DNA from: Aptenodytes patagonicus
Lineage: Eukaryota > Chordata > Aves > Sphenisciformes > Spheniscidae
Assembly (NCBI RefSeq): GCF_965638725.1
Contig: NC_134970.1
Span: forward strand, 6,368,001-6,432,000
Direction of reading: 5' to 3'
Length of the DNA stretch: 64,000 nucleotides
Part shown: one piece after another, positions 38,994 through 61,848 of the stretch
Numbering within the stretch: the first letter of the stretch is position 1
How the letters are laid out: every line of letters starts with the position of its first letter
Program-made: the position numbers and the translations under genes
Notes under the pieces: model-generated
What the model saw: only the letters and a program-made list of their open reading frames with translations
The model's database searches: none
Told to the model about the DNA's origin: nothing

Positions 38994-40019
38994 AGTGGAC
39001 TGGGGGCTGCTCAACCACCAGCACCTCCCTGTTGATAGCCCACCCCCCATCCCAGGTCGAACCTGTAAAGACAGTTAATAACCAAAATACAACCGTTGTC
39101 CAGCCGGACTTTATACCTCCATCATTATCCCTGATTTCCTGATGGGGAAACTGAGGCACGGAGGCTGGCGCCTGGGGTCGCGGGGATGAGAGGCAAGGTG
39201 GGGGCCAAGGATGCCAAGCCCCGTGAGGACATGGTGCTGCAGGGACATGAGCAGCCCCATCCCACCACCCTCCCAACCCACTAGCGAACCCAAACTGGGC
39301 GAGCTGGCACATAGGGGTGAGGAAGGTGCTGTTGGCTGGTCCTGCCACCACTGCTCCCGTCCCAGCCAGGGACAGACAGCAGGACACCGTCTCCCATTGC
39401 TCCCCATGGGCTGGACCTAAAACCAATCCCGAATCCCCAGCAGGCTGAGACATGGCTGTGCAAGGTACGGGCTGGCGGGGACGGGGTTGAAGGGGCAGGT
39501 TCTGCCATGGCCCCATTGCGGCCGAGCAGCTGTCGCCGTCCCAAATCTCCGGCGAGCAGGCACGTCGGAAATCCCGGGTGTCGGAGGAGAGGTCTGCTCC
39601 ACATTCCTCAGCCAGGAGCGGGGAGAGGGCCAAGCATCTCCCCGCCGCCTGCAGCTGCTCCCAAATATGTTACGACTTGTCACCGCGGCAGGAAGGGATG
39701 TCGGCAAGCCTGGAAAGCGAGAGGGGACGCGGGGCAGCGGGGTGCCCAGGGGGGACGGGAAGGTGGGTCCCATTTGAAACAGCATTTTGATGGGACCCCT
39801 TTCCTGCGCTGAAATCCCAGCAGGACGATCTCTTTACTGGGTCCTGGCCAACCCCGGCCTCTCTTTCCCCACCAGTGGGATGGTGCCCGCACCCCGGGGG
39901 TGTAGGTGCTGCCTCCACCACCTGGCTCGCTTCACCAGCCCCTAAAACCTGCTGGTTTTTTCAGCCCTTTCCGATGGAAGGAGCCAACCAGCACTATCCC
40001 CACAATCGCTGCTCCAGTG

Positions 40020-40190
40020 CGGGGACCATGCAGCTCTGTGCACCGGGCAGGGATGTGCAACCAGTGCAAGCAGCTCCATGCACCAGGCAGGGACATGCAC
40101 CAGGTATGTGCAGCTCCAGGCACCAGGCACAGACATGCACTGGGTGTGTGCAGCTCTGTGCACCAGGCAGGGTTATGCAGCGGGCTGCAA
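40020..40190 (+). repeat. Minisatellite, ~39-40 bp units
   Basis: Four tandem copies of a unit containing GCAGCTCTGTGCACCAGGCA followed by GGGACATGCAC-type sequence, with point differences between copies. Confidence 0.8.
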
Positions 40191-43100
40191 CGTGCTTATG
40201 TGCTTCCCCAAAACTCATCACATCAAGACCATCGGCCATGGTCGGAAAGCAAAACAGCCGGGGCAGCCCCTGGGTGTCTCTCCACGATGCCGCGCCGTGG
40301 ACCTGGCCACTGGCTTGGGAAGCTGCCCCAGAGGAGCAGGGACAAACCCTTCTCGCTGAGATTTTCTCAATGGATGGGTATTTTTAGCTCAGGCCTCGTG
40401 GCTGCCCGTCCCCGCCGGCTGTGATGGGGTGAGCCGTCCCCACGAGGCCTCCGCCAGCCAGGGGAAGGTCACCCCGTGACGGATCGCAGCACGTTCTGCC
40501 TGGGGCTCACACAGCATCGCCTTTGTGTGCCTCCCAGCCGCCACCATCCATCACGGGCTAACCTGACAGCTGGCAGCAGAGCCCTAATCCCCCGCCGGCT
40601 CCGAATTACCCAGGGTGCAGCCTGCAGCCGCCGTGGGCACCCATGGGACCTGGGAAAAGTCGCCCTGCTTGTCCGTCCCCCAGCAATCGACTTTGTGGGG
40701 AGCTCAGGGTGGTGCGGGCTACGACACGAGCCCCCTGGTAGTCCAGACACCAGGGTCCCTCGGCGATGGCTACTTGCCCAGTGGTTATCATTATCCCTGA
40801 TTTGAAATCCGCTGGGATGAGCCCGCTGGACCCATGGACCCCAGACTCCGCTGTGTCTCCCCACCGTGTCCGGGATTAGGATCAGCCTTGGCATAGAGGG
40901 TCTGATGGAGGAGCAGAGACGCAGCTGGACGGGCACAGCGTTATCCCAGCTCCCCGTGCCTTTAGCAGCGTGGGCAGCCTGGATGAGACCCCCCCCCCAA
41001 AAGGAGCTGGGGTTGTGACCCCAGCGTGGGGTCCCTCTTCCCCAGTCCCCATCCCGCGCTGGCACTGGGTGCCCTTTCCTCCCTGTCTCCACGGGCTGCC
41101 TCCTGCCTCCACTGCCTGCTCAGCCACGGGGACGTGGTGGCCTCGGTGGCCCGTCGGAGCTGGCTTGACCCGTGTCCCTCCCTGCTCCTCTCCTGGCTGG
41201 GGAAAGGCTACCGTGGTGGCCGGCGCCTGCTCCGATGATGCTGCCCCTCTTTTATGAAGTGCTAAATGCTTGGCCGCTCTCTTGTACGGGTCTGCCACAT
41301 GCCCCGCAGAGCCGGTTATGTCACCGCCGGGTTCCTCATCCTCCAAACACCCTCTTGGAATTAAAAAAACCCCATTTATATGGTAGAGCCAGGGCAGTCC
41401 TGCAGGCATCCCTCGCCCAAGGACCTGGCTGCAGCTTGAGGGGCTCACCAGGGTCATGTCCACCAGCAAGTGCCACTGATAAAGGTCCCCACGAGTGAGT
41501 CAAACTGCTTGACATGATGATGTGAAGTTGATATAAAGCCCTCGGGCTCAGGTTATCTCCTCCTAACAGCTTTGCACCTGCCACTGGCTCCTCTGTAAAC
41601 CCTCAGGGACGAATCCTGCCTCTTCCTAACTGCTTTAGTGCTTTCGCCTAACACAGAGACCAAGCTGGTGCTCTGATTTCTTTCCTTCTTGAGTATTTTG
41701 GGGGTTTGATTGACCCTGGGGAGCACAAGGGCTATGCCAAGGGTGAACCTCGAGGCTGTGGGTCCTGCTTTCCTTACTGCAGATTTTTTATAGATGCTAA
41801 AACTGTGGGGACAGCGAATCCCCAGGGCTGAGACCCCGGGAGAGCTGAAATCAGGGTGAGGACGTGTTATAAGGCTCCTGTCCCCAAAGAAAGCACTATA
41901 AAGAGAGAAGAGCATTGTGGTGGGCTTCAAAAAGGCTAGAAATCAACCCAAAGTGAGCAAGGGTGCCGGCAATGGATGCAGGGAATGCACCATGGCGCAG
42001 CCTCTCTGGGGAGGGGGGATTTGGAGAAGGAAAATCCCAGCAGGGTTGGCTCTGCTCTTTGCTGACATTCTTTCCACTGACCGATCCCTCGGCTGGAATC
42101 TGGCCCGGAGCAGGAATAGGAGGAGATGGGAGATGGTTTCTGACGTTCCTGATGGAAAAAAAGCCCTTCTGAATTAAAGACAAAGCAGGAGAGACGCGGT
42201 TGAGCAGTTGGAGTCAGTGGGGAAGGGCTGGGGATGGGTTAAAAATCCCACCCACGTTGCTGCTCATGCAGGGTTTGTGATTGTGCCTCGGTTTCCCCAT
42301 TGGGAAGGTGGGAGTGACGCGTCTTTGCTGGGAGAGGGGTGCAGCAGGATGGCACTGGGGCTTTGGTTATCCGCACGTACAGATGCCGGTACTGGAGACC
42401 AGCTCGGATGACCAGAGCCGGGGTGGGAGGGGATCCAGCCCAGCTTGGCTCCTCTGCCGGGGCCTGGGGACCCACGGGAGAAGGTGTCCTTTGGGTTTGG
42501 TGCATGGGATAAGCCATGAATGTGGATTTTATGCCAAAAATGCCGCTCTGGGATAAGGGACTTGGCCAGGCACCTTCAGGAAGCCCATGGTGGAGGAAAG
42601 GCTGTGCCTGGTGCAGTCCTGCCTGCTCCTGCCTGCATGCCTGCTCCATTCCTGCAGGGCAGGCAGGAGGGACGGGCAGCAGAGAACAGGGGCTGGCACC
42701 GGGACGGGTGCTGCATAGCCAGGGGTGCCCACGGGGACCCTGGGGTGCTCCCCGCATCGGGATGTCCCTCCCAGGGCTGGATTCCTCCGCTTCCCCGTGG
42801 CTTCAGCAGAAGCAGGATCAGGCCCTTACGCTGCGACATGCACTGGCAGGATGGGGCCATGGGAAATATGGGGGGCAAGCGGGAGCAGTGTGGGGCAGAG
42901 CAGGGTGGGGAGGCGGGAAAGGCTGAGTGGCGGAGGATGCTGTGCCAGTGTCGGGTCCGACCACAGGAAAGGCATGGATCCAGGGTGCCGTGGGATCGAG
43001 GGGGACAGCCACGAAGGGATGAGGGTGCCCTGGCTGGGCAGGCTGGCCACGAGGCCACCATGGGCTCTACCCAACCCGGCTGTAACTGAAGGGACCAGAT

Positions 43101-43273
43101 GATGCAGGAATGCCGGGGGGAGCTGGCAGCCACCCGCTGTCCCCAGTGGCACCCCTGGGCTCAAACAAAGCCCTTGTTCGTGGGGCGGCTGAGCTGCCCA
43201 TCCCACCGTGCCAGCTCCCCCAGACCCCCCCGGCACGGCTGCGGTCCGGGCAGCGTAATCCCCGCGGGGAGAG

Positions 43274-43415
43274 CACATGAAATCAGATGGACAAGTTTTG
43301 ATGTGAGGCAGCAGCTTAGGGCGGGCTCAGGTTTCCTTTAGGTTTTCTATATTTATCTCCGTGATTTAATGCCAGCGCTGGGGTTTAAATGGCACCAAAC
43401 AGTTGGCGTGGGGAG
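43274..43415 (+). promoter_or_regulatory. MYOG: MYOG proximal promoter
   Basis: In order: E-box CACATG (43274-43279), E-box CAGATG (43284-43289), MEF3/SIX-type site TCAGGTTTCC (43327-43336), MEF2 site CTATATTTAT (43347-43356), TATA-like TTTAAAT (43384-43390) and E-box CAGTTG (43400-43405). The mouse and human myogenin promoters have the same MEF3, MEF2, TATA and E-box order just upstream of the start site, bound by SIX1/4, MEF2 and MyoD/Myf5 with E-proteins. From this I expect transcription to start near 43415, giving a 5' UTR of about 50 bases. Confidence 0.85.
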
Positions 43416-43468
43416 AGGGAGCAGCCGTCCCCGAGCCGCACACACGTCCCCGAGCTGCCCGTGTGCCC

Positions 43469-43948
43469 ATGGAGCTCTTCGAGACCAACCCTTATTTTTT
43501 CCCGGACCAGAGGTTTTATGATGGGGAAAATTTCCTGGGCTCCCGCTTGCAGGGCTATGAGCCAGCGGCGTTCCCCGAGCGGCCCGAGGTGGCCCTGTGT
43601 CCTGAGGGCAGGGTGGCTTTGGAGGAGAAGGACTCAGCCCTGCCCGAGCATTGCCCCGGGCAATGCCTGCCCTGGGCCTGCAAGGTTTGCAAGCGGAAGA
43701 CGGTCTCCATCGACCGGCGGCGGGCGGCCACCCTGCGGGAGAAACGCAGGTTGAAGAAGGTGAACGAAGCCTTCGAGGCATTGAAACGCAGCACCCTGCT
43801 CAACCCCAACCAGCGGCTGCCCAAGGTGGAGATCCTGCGCAGCGCCATCCAGTACATCGAGCGCCTGCAGAGCTTGCTCAGCACCCTCAACCAGCAGGAG
43901 CGGGAGCAGAGGGACCTGCGCTTCCGCCCCGCCGCTCCCCAGCCCGGG
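43469..43948 (+). CDS. MYOG: Myogenin, exon 1
   Basis: Myogenin is a nuclear bHLH transcription factor that drives terminal skeletal-muscle differentiation by pairing with E-proteins on CANNTG sites. Exon 1 encodes residues 1-160, phase 0 at its donor GGG|GTAAGT. It starts [11 protein letters not shown], close to mammalian MELYETSPYFY, which fixes the start. Next comes the conserved Cys/His-rich segment [17 protein letters not shown] (61-77). The basic region (about 82-97) contains the myogenic Ala87-Thr88 pair and Lys97, the residues equivalent to MyoD A114, T115 and K124. Helix 1-loop-helix 2 follows ([10 protein letters not shown] ... [18 protein letters not shown], to about 135). With exons 2 and 3 the protein is 227 residues, the usual avian length. 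It lies between ADORA1 and PPFIA4 as in mammals. All key residues are present. Confidence 0.98.
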
Positions 43949-44339
43949 GTAAGTGCCTCTGGGTCCCCAAACCTGGGCTGGGGACCAGCGTGGGGGTGAT
44001 GCCCTATGGGGGTGATGCTCTAAGGGGGTGATCCCAAGTGGAGGCATTGTGGGCAGCTCTGGGGCACTGGGTCCTGCTGGGGGGAGCAGGACCCCCAGCC
44101 CTGGGGGCAAAGGCAGATGCTGCTGTTGTGGGCTGGTAAATATGTCCTGAATAAAGGCTCAGGGCAGCGACGACCCAGCCCCAGCTGTGTGCTCAGATCC
44201 CCAGGCAAAGGGGCCGATAGTCTTTCCCTATGTATGGATGTAGTGGGGGCTACGTGGTCCAGTGCTGGACACTGCATTGAGCGTGGCACGTGTGCCTGGG
44301 CTTGGGAGGGATAATAAAGGCAAAAATGAGATAAAATAA

Positions 44340-44432
44340 CATAAAATTAAAATAAACAAAACAAAACAAAACAAAATAAATAAAATAAAATAAAATAAAA
44401 TAAAATAAAATAAAATAAAATAAATAAAATAT
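44340..44432 (+). repeat. (AAAAT/AAAAC)n pentanucleotide microsatellite
   Basis: About sixteen pentanucleotide units, first ACAAA-type then AAAAT-type, in MYOG intron 1. It looks uninterrupted enough to be length-variable between individuals. Confidence 0.93.
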
Positions 44433-44977
44433 GAAACAAAATTAAATCCCCCTGCTCACAGACACACGCACACACTCCTGGTTTCTCCCTGTAAAGTCTC
44501 GGGGTGGCACAACCCACAAAGCCTCCGACCAAACACCATCAGGGGGTCACCACCCGCTGCCTCCCGCGACACCCCGCAGGTATCAGTGCTCCTGGGCGCA
44601 AAACCTGCAGCTTCCCTCCCCTCTCCCCCGCCGCCATGCGATTGCCGGTGCCACGACACGCTGGGGCGTGGGGACTTTTTCTGATGGTCAGCGTGGCACA
44701 GCACACTCGGGCAGGGGACAGGGCAGGGGACGAGGGGGTCGGTGCGGGGCCACCTCTGGTTTCTCGAACCGAAGGTGCCAATTTGAGAGCCAGGCGAGGA
44801 GGCTCGCAGCGGTTGTGACTTGCCGCAGCCCCGAGCAGAGATGCTGCAAGCCAGGCCCTGTCGCACCACAGGATTTTGGTCATTTAACCAATTTTTTGAC
44901 AGATATTTCTATCTGCCCTCTGGTTTCTGGGGGGATGTCTGGGCGTGCACTTCCCTGCTGCTCTGAGGCTTTGTATA

Positions 44978-45186
44978 TGGAAATGTATAGATAGCTATAG
45001 CTATAGGTAGAGATGATATAGATATAGATGCAGATAATATAGATAGATGTAGATGTAGAAGTAGATATAGATGGTATGGATATGGTTATAGCTATAGCTA
45101 TATAGATAGATTAGATATAGATAGATATAGATATAGATATAGATATAGGTATAGGTATAGGTATAGGTATAGGTATAGGTATAGAT
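44978..45186 (+). repeat. Hexanucleotide TATAGA/TATAGG repeat array
   Basis: About 200 bases of ATAGAT- and ATAGGT-type units, imperfect at the left and nearly perfect at the right (seven tandem ATAGGT units from about 45145). The Tyr/Ile-rich open frame on the minus strand is a repeat artefact. Confidence 0.92.
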
Positions 45187-46305
45187 GTAGAAGAACTTTA
45201 TAAGAGGCACAGAAAAGAGGGATTTGCAGAGATTCGTCTCCTTTCAGACTAAGGGATTTGAGGACCAAAACAGCAGGTACCCGGGTAGCCCGACATTTAG
45301 AGCTGAATAAAGGACTGAAAAAACTTTCAGGCTCCATCCTATATATTCTTGGGACTTCCCGGTGCAAACCCAATGTATCCACTTGGGTTTGATTCAGTTG
45401 GATTTGTTGGCTGCCCCTGCAAATGTGCCCAAAACATGACCCGTGCTGAGCGGTTCCTGCCTCACTGCTGCTCCAAGCCGTCCCTTTTTCCAGGCACGGC
45501 CAGGGGTTCACATGTTGAGTGCGAAATCCAATATTTTTTGGGAAAAAAAAATCATGTCTGTAAGAATTTCCTACTTTAGTGGGAAATAAATCCAAGTGTT
45601 AATTAGCTTGTGCTGCCGCAAGCTTGTAGACCCAAAGTGCCATTTCTAGGCTGCTACAAATAGTTGGGTCCTTGGGGTTGCTCCTATAAATCATATTTTG
45701 GGTTCAACCCGGGCCGGCATCCACTTCCAGATAAAGACACACACACAAAAAAAGTTAATTCAGAGCTTTGCTGAGCAATGCTCTCATTTTTCAGGCTGCC
45801 AGCTCTTTTCTCTGAAATAGCCGTTCAGCCCCAAATCCACAAATCAAACTGCCAAAAGATCTTCCCCAGAAATCCCCTTGGGATGACCTGAGGGTGTCCC
45901 GCCTGCGTCTCGTTTTTTATGAGCCTGATTAGGTGATTTTTCAGCAAAAAGCTGTTTTGCCCAAGGACGTTTGTCCGTCTCTAGCCCTTTCTCATAGTCA
46001 CTGGGTAAAGAGACAGTTTTTTTACCTGCAGTGAGCGGATGGCCCCGTTTCTCCTCTGTCCAGAGGCCAAAAAGGAGTTTTTTCAGCCTTTATGGTTAAT
46101 AAAGCATCTGGCCCCGATGGGTCCTGGGGACCCCGAATACTGTCGGCTCCTCCAGCCGCTTTGCAGGTGGGGAGGGCCGTGCCCATCTCTGCAGCGGCAT
46201 TGTGCTGCGGTGATTGGGCACCCTGGGGTGTTTTTGGGGTGGTTGGTGGGGTTTGGCCGGGCTGGAGGAGGTGAGACCCACGGTCGGCATCTCGGCTCCT
46301 TGCAG

Positions 46306-46387
46306 GCGGCCAGCGAGTGTGGGTCCGGCAGCTCATCCTGCAGCCCCGAGTGGAGCAGCCAGCTGGAGTTCGGCACCAACCCTGCGG
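46306..46387 (+). CDS. MYOG: Myogenin, exon 2
   Basis: Eighty-two bases encode residues 161-187 plus one base of codon 188, flanked by TTGCAG and GTAAGG. The product includes the Ser/Cys-rich [14 protein letters not shown] segment, which matches SECSSHSASCSPEW of mammals. The split codon joins to exon 3 as Asp. Confidence 0.96.
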
Positions 46388-47148
46388 GTAAGGTCCTCCC
46401 CACCTCGCCCCAGTGTCCTGCAGCCTCGCTGGGCTCTGAGGTGGGGGGGCAGCAGTGGGGAACACCGCAGCCCTGGAGCAGAGAGCATCGCTGAGCCAAC
46501 CCCCCCCCAGGCAGGAGATGCTCAGAGTGGAGGACAAAAGGAGCCTTGTCCTTGTCTCCCCACCCTGCTGTTGCAGAGAGATGAGCTCATAAATCCTCCA
46601 GCACCTCCTTGGCTCAATGCTCAGCGAGTTCAGGCTTCTCCCACCGCCTGATTTCACCAAGTCGCCTGCTCTTAGGAGCTGAGAAACTGGACTGCAGCAG
46701 CCCAGGGCCCTGGCGGCTTGGTCCCCATCAAGGGTTCGTCCGTCGCCATCCCTTGTCTTGGCTTTGCCCACTGCGGTGCTGAGCATCGCTGAGCATCGCT
46801 GCCCTGGGCTCCCTTTCCCTCCCCCTCCCTGCAGCTGCTGATTTTTTTTTTCATTATTGCAGTTATCCCCCCGCTGCCAAATCCACCTGTTTTTTTCCCC
46901 AGAAGGCAGAAACTTAAATCGCATTTTCCAATGGGGAATAAAACCTAAAGAGTGTCCGAAAGTTTCACTCACCATTGCCCTCTCCAGGGAAAGGTCTCAT
47001 ACCCCCCCAGGGTGGGAGCTGGCAGCGGGTCCCCAGGTCACTCTGGCCGTGCAGGCGATCATGGGGTCCCCCCTGCGCGGAGCCAGGAGCCATCCCCAGC
47101 ACATGGTCCCCGTCCCCAGCAACGTCATCATCCGCTTGCTCTCTGCAG
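46388..47148 (+). other. MYOG: MYOG intron 2
   Basis: A 761-base intron without recognisable features except a direct duplication of GCTGAGCATC near 46780-46800 and a T-run near 46842. Confidence 0.9.
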
Positions 47149-47270
47149 ATCACCTCCTGGCCGACGACACGGCAGAGGACCGCAACCTCCACTCGCTCTC
47201 CTCCATCGTGGAGAGCATCGCCGTGGAGGACGTGGCTGTGACGTTCCAGGAGGAGCGGGTTCAAAACTGA
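47149..47270 (+). CDS. MYOG: Myogenin, exon 3 and stop
   Basis: Encodes the end of residue 188 through residue 227 and the TGA at 47268-47270. The acceptor is TCTGCAG. The sequence [11 protein letters not shown], then [19 protein letters not shown], is the conserved C-terminal activation region (NLHSLTSIVDSITVEDVSV in mammals). It ends EERVQN. Confidence 0.97.
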
Positions 47271-47805
47271 GCCGGCGCAAACCCCGGCAGCTCTTTGAGC
47301 TGGTAACGGGGTGGGAATAAGATGCCGGAAGGGTCCAGCCGCTGGAAATCGTATTTACCCCTCCGGTGTCGTGGACTGAACCGCTGAAACCACTCGCCTC
47401 CTTTCCCACTCCTCGCGAAATGCTCCCGCTCGGCCAGCTGAAAAAAAAAGGGGGGAGAGGTGGGATTTCGGCAGCGCTGTGGCCCCACGCTGGCGGCAGC
47501 CCCAGTTCCTGCAAGGGCGGCTGCCCGGCGTTGGGCTCTCCTTCGCTCCCCGTCTGGGGGTGATCGGTTTTTGGGGGCCAACGTGTGTGCTGGGTTCGCT
47601 TGCTGATTTTTTTCCAAGATGCTCTTTGACCAACGTCTCTCTCCGGCTGGCGTCCTGCAGGTGCTGAGCCCCGCGGAGGCTGCCCACGCCGTCTTTTCTA
47701 CTGAACGCTGTGTGCAGTTGCTATTTGATTTTCTTTTTTAATTATTATTTTTGCTAACTTATTTGGATTTTTTTTTTTTTTAAATAAAGGCATTCTTGTT
47801 TGAAT
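47271..47805 (+). other. MYOG: MYOG 3' untranslated region
   Basis: Runs from the stop codon to just past the AATAAA signal. It has T-rich stretches near its end (47730-47780). Confidence 0.8.
47783..47788 (+). terminator. MYOG: MYOG polyadenylation signal
   Basis: AATAAA preceded by a long T-run and followed about 20 bases later by a T/G-rich stretch, the usual layout of a cleavage site near 47805. Confidence 0.85.
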
Positions 47806-48079
47806 GGCTCAGGGCTTCCTTTACCGCTGTCCTCCTCTGTGTAGGTCTCCCCTAATTCCCAGGTTGGGGATTTCTCCATATCAGAAAATCCAGCTGGACC
47901 TCAGCACGGTCACTCAATGGTGGGAACTGGATGTCCCACGCTTAAATCAGCTCTGCAGCAACCAGTGATTTCACTGGTTTGCAACTGGGGCTCAGCCTTG
48001 TACCCCAAAAACTCTTGGGGGAGCTAAAGTTTAATTATATTTTTAATTTGGGCTCTAGAAAGAAGGCTCAAGCCAGCAC
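47806..48079. other. Spacer between the convergent MYOG and PPFIA4 ends
   Basis: About 275 bases between the predicted cleavage sites of two genes on opposite strands. No coding content is seen. Confidence 0.6.
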
Positions 48080-48094
48080 TGTTTTAAAATCCTG

Positions 48095-48100
48095 TTTATT
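48095..48100 (-). terminator. PPFIA4: Probable PPFIA4 polyadenylation signal
   Basis: The minus strand reads AATAAA (plus strand TTTATT) downstream of both PPFIA4 terminal exons. T-rich sequence follows on the minus strand within 30 bases. Confidence 0.6.
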
Positions 48101-49047
48101 GGAACACACATACATCCTTTCCTGACCCGATCCAGGGTTTGGAGTCCATGCAGTACCAATAATATGACGAAAGAAATAGGGCATCGATATAAAGGGCTCA
48201 CCGACTCTTCAAATTAAAAAAATATTTAATACTGTATTAGGCAAATAATACACCGAAAAGACATCGTGACTGTATAGCCTCTCAGATATTGCACTTCCAG
48301 ACAGCACATGATAAGTATAAGGTCATTCCAGCCATCAATAAATATCACATCAGAAATAGGGGCCACACAAGGCAAACGTGGCATGAGGAGACGAAGAGAT
48401 CCTACCCTACAGGGGAGAAATGGGAAGAGTTAAGAACCTCCTGGATTGATCCCTGCCCGTAGCCTGGAGGCAGGAGGGGAGAGCATCTCCTCTGCACCCA
48501 GAGGGGAAGGGATGGGCACGTCCCGGGGCGGTGGGTGCCACCGCCATGTCTCCCCAGGCACCCGAGGAGGGTCCCCTCTCCCGTGGGTGCCGGGTACCGT
48601 CCCGGCTGGCAGCGAGCCGTATGGGGCGGTTCCAGCCCTTCCCCACGCAGCCCTTCATGGACGCGCCGTGCAGGCACAGCCTCCCCCCGCGTGGCATCTG
48701 GCAGCACCCCAAAACACAGCACCCCAACTCCCCACCCCTTGGCAGACAGCCGCTCTCCTTGCCCCCACGATGGCCGGTCCCTGCTCCGTCCCATGCAGCG
48801 CCGATCCTGGCACTGGCCCCTCAGTCCTTCCTCGGGGTAGCTCCTTGCCCAGCTGCCCGACGTGAGGATTTTCACGAGCCTGAATCTTCCTTGGCTTCGA
48901 GTCCTGTGGGCAGCAGTGTCCCTGATGCCCGGGGCTCAGGCGAGTTCAGTGCAGCAGCCCACGGCGTATTGGCAATATGAACCAGGCAGGAGAAAGGTTT
49001 CCAAATATCGCAGCCCACTTTTGGGGTATCTCTGCTGCTCTGCTGGG
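48101..49047 (-). other. PPFIA4: PPFIA4 3' untranslated region
   Basis: Transcript sequence after the stop codon of the distal alternative exon. It contains an A/T-rich block (48.18-48.36 kb) and a GC-rich block (48.4-48.95 kb). No further coding exon is recognised. Confidence 0.6.
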
Positions 49048-49319
49048 TTACACCACGCTTCTGCCGGCGATGGAGCGGGCACCCAGCGAGCGCACCCGTA
49101 ACCCGGCCAGTGCGGGGAGAGATGGGCAGACAAGCCACAGGCGGGAGCCGCAGGGAGCCAGGGGAAGCGGTGGGGTGCACAAGCAGAAGGGAGAGCATCC
49201 TTTTCGGTCCACAGCAGTGAGACTGCAGCGTCTGTTGGTTTGGGCCGAGGAACAGGCGCAGGCTGGGCTCTTGTCCTGAAAGGCAGCCAGCATGTGGCCG
49301 TACGGATAGTGGGGATGTG
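49048..49319 (-). CDS. PPFIA4: PPFIA4 alternative terminal exon (YGHML-type C-terminus)
   Basis: A second 3' exon lies downstream of the VRTYSC exon. Its acceptor is TTTCTCAG before 49319. Spliced to the exon ending at 51090, the split codon becomes Ala and the product reads PPE-AHPHYPYGHMLAAF, which matches the human liprin-alpha-4 ending PEAHSHYLYGHMLSAF. In the human protein the chain stops almost at once after this. Here the frame continues for about 75 more residues, rich in Cys, Pro and Ser, to a stop at 49048. That tail looks like read-through into former UTR. This ending lacks the PDZ-binding VRTYSC motif. Choice between the two exons would set PDZ partner binding. Confidence 0.8.
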
Positions 49320-49838
49320 CTGAGAAACGAAGTGGGAAAGGCCCCGTGAGGATGGCAGCTCACCTCCACCCGTGCACCCACAGGCCAACAAACCCAGACG
49401 GAGTCGGTAACGAATCCTCCTGGCACAGGGGAGCCATGCCCCAGGGTACAGCAGGGTCCCAGGCGCCTCTTTGAACTGCTTAACTATCCTTCCCTCACCC
49501 CAGTGGGACCTCCCATCTAGGATGGCAACCTGGGGTCCCCAGTGGAGCTGTCTGTCCAGGGACTGGACAAACCGTACGTGGCTGGGATGCTGAGCATCCC
49601 TTCTGCATCATCTCAAGGTCCTGTGAGCCTCAGGCAGCAGCGGGCTGTTCCCCCACCGCTGAGGTCTCCATGGTCCTCTATGGCAAGGCAAACCTTGGTG
49701 AAGGCAGACACCCTGCCTGGGTGATGCCGGGCAGAGGACGCTGGGCCTCGTGCTCTCCTCTCGGTTCCCATCCAGCTGCGAGGCCGCGGTCCTCCTCGCA
49801 CTTACCCAGGGCCGGGCTGGTTCCCGTCACGCTGATCC

Positions 49839-61848
<12,010 letters not shown>

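Larger units (their letters stand above)
30181..43273. other. Intergenic region between ADORA1 and MYOG
   Basis: Thirteen kilobases upstream of both genes, which are transcribed away from each other. I recognise no coding exon. It holds two minisatellites (38.8 and 40.1 kb), C/A homopolymer runs (36.85 and 37.06 kb) and a triplet of TTAATTAGGA sites (32.56-32.65 kb). Distal control elements for MYOG or ADORA1 may lie here but cannot be proved from sequence alone. Confidence 0.6.
43949..46305 (+). other. MYOG: MYOG intron 1
   Basis: A 2.36-kb intron with GTAAGT donor and TTGCAG acceptor. It carries two simple repeats (44.34-44.43 kb and 44.98-45.19 kb). No exon or other gene is seen in the remainder. 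Confidence 0.9.

Noticed and set aside
38716-39633. A 305-codon minus-strand open frame
   Set aside because: Much of it is the 48-50 bp minisatellite and its GC-rich flank; repetitive composition, no recognisable domain.
45001-45210. Tyr/Ile/Leu-rich minus-strand frame resembling a membrane peptide
   Set aside because: It is a translation of the hexanucleotide repeat array.
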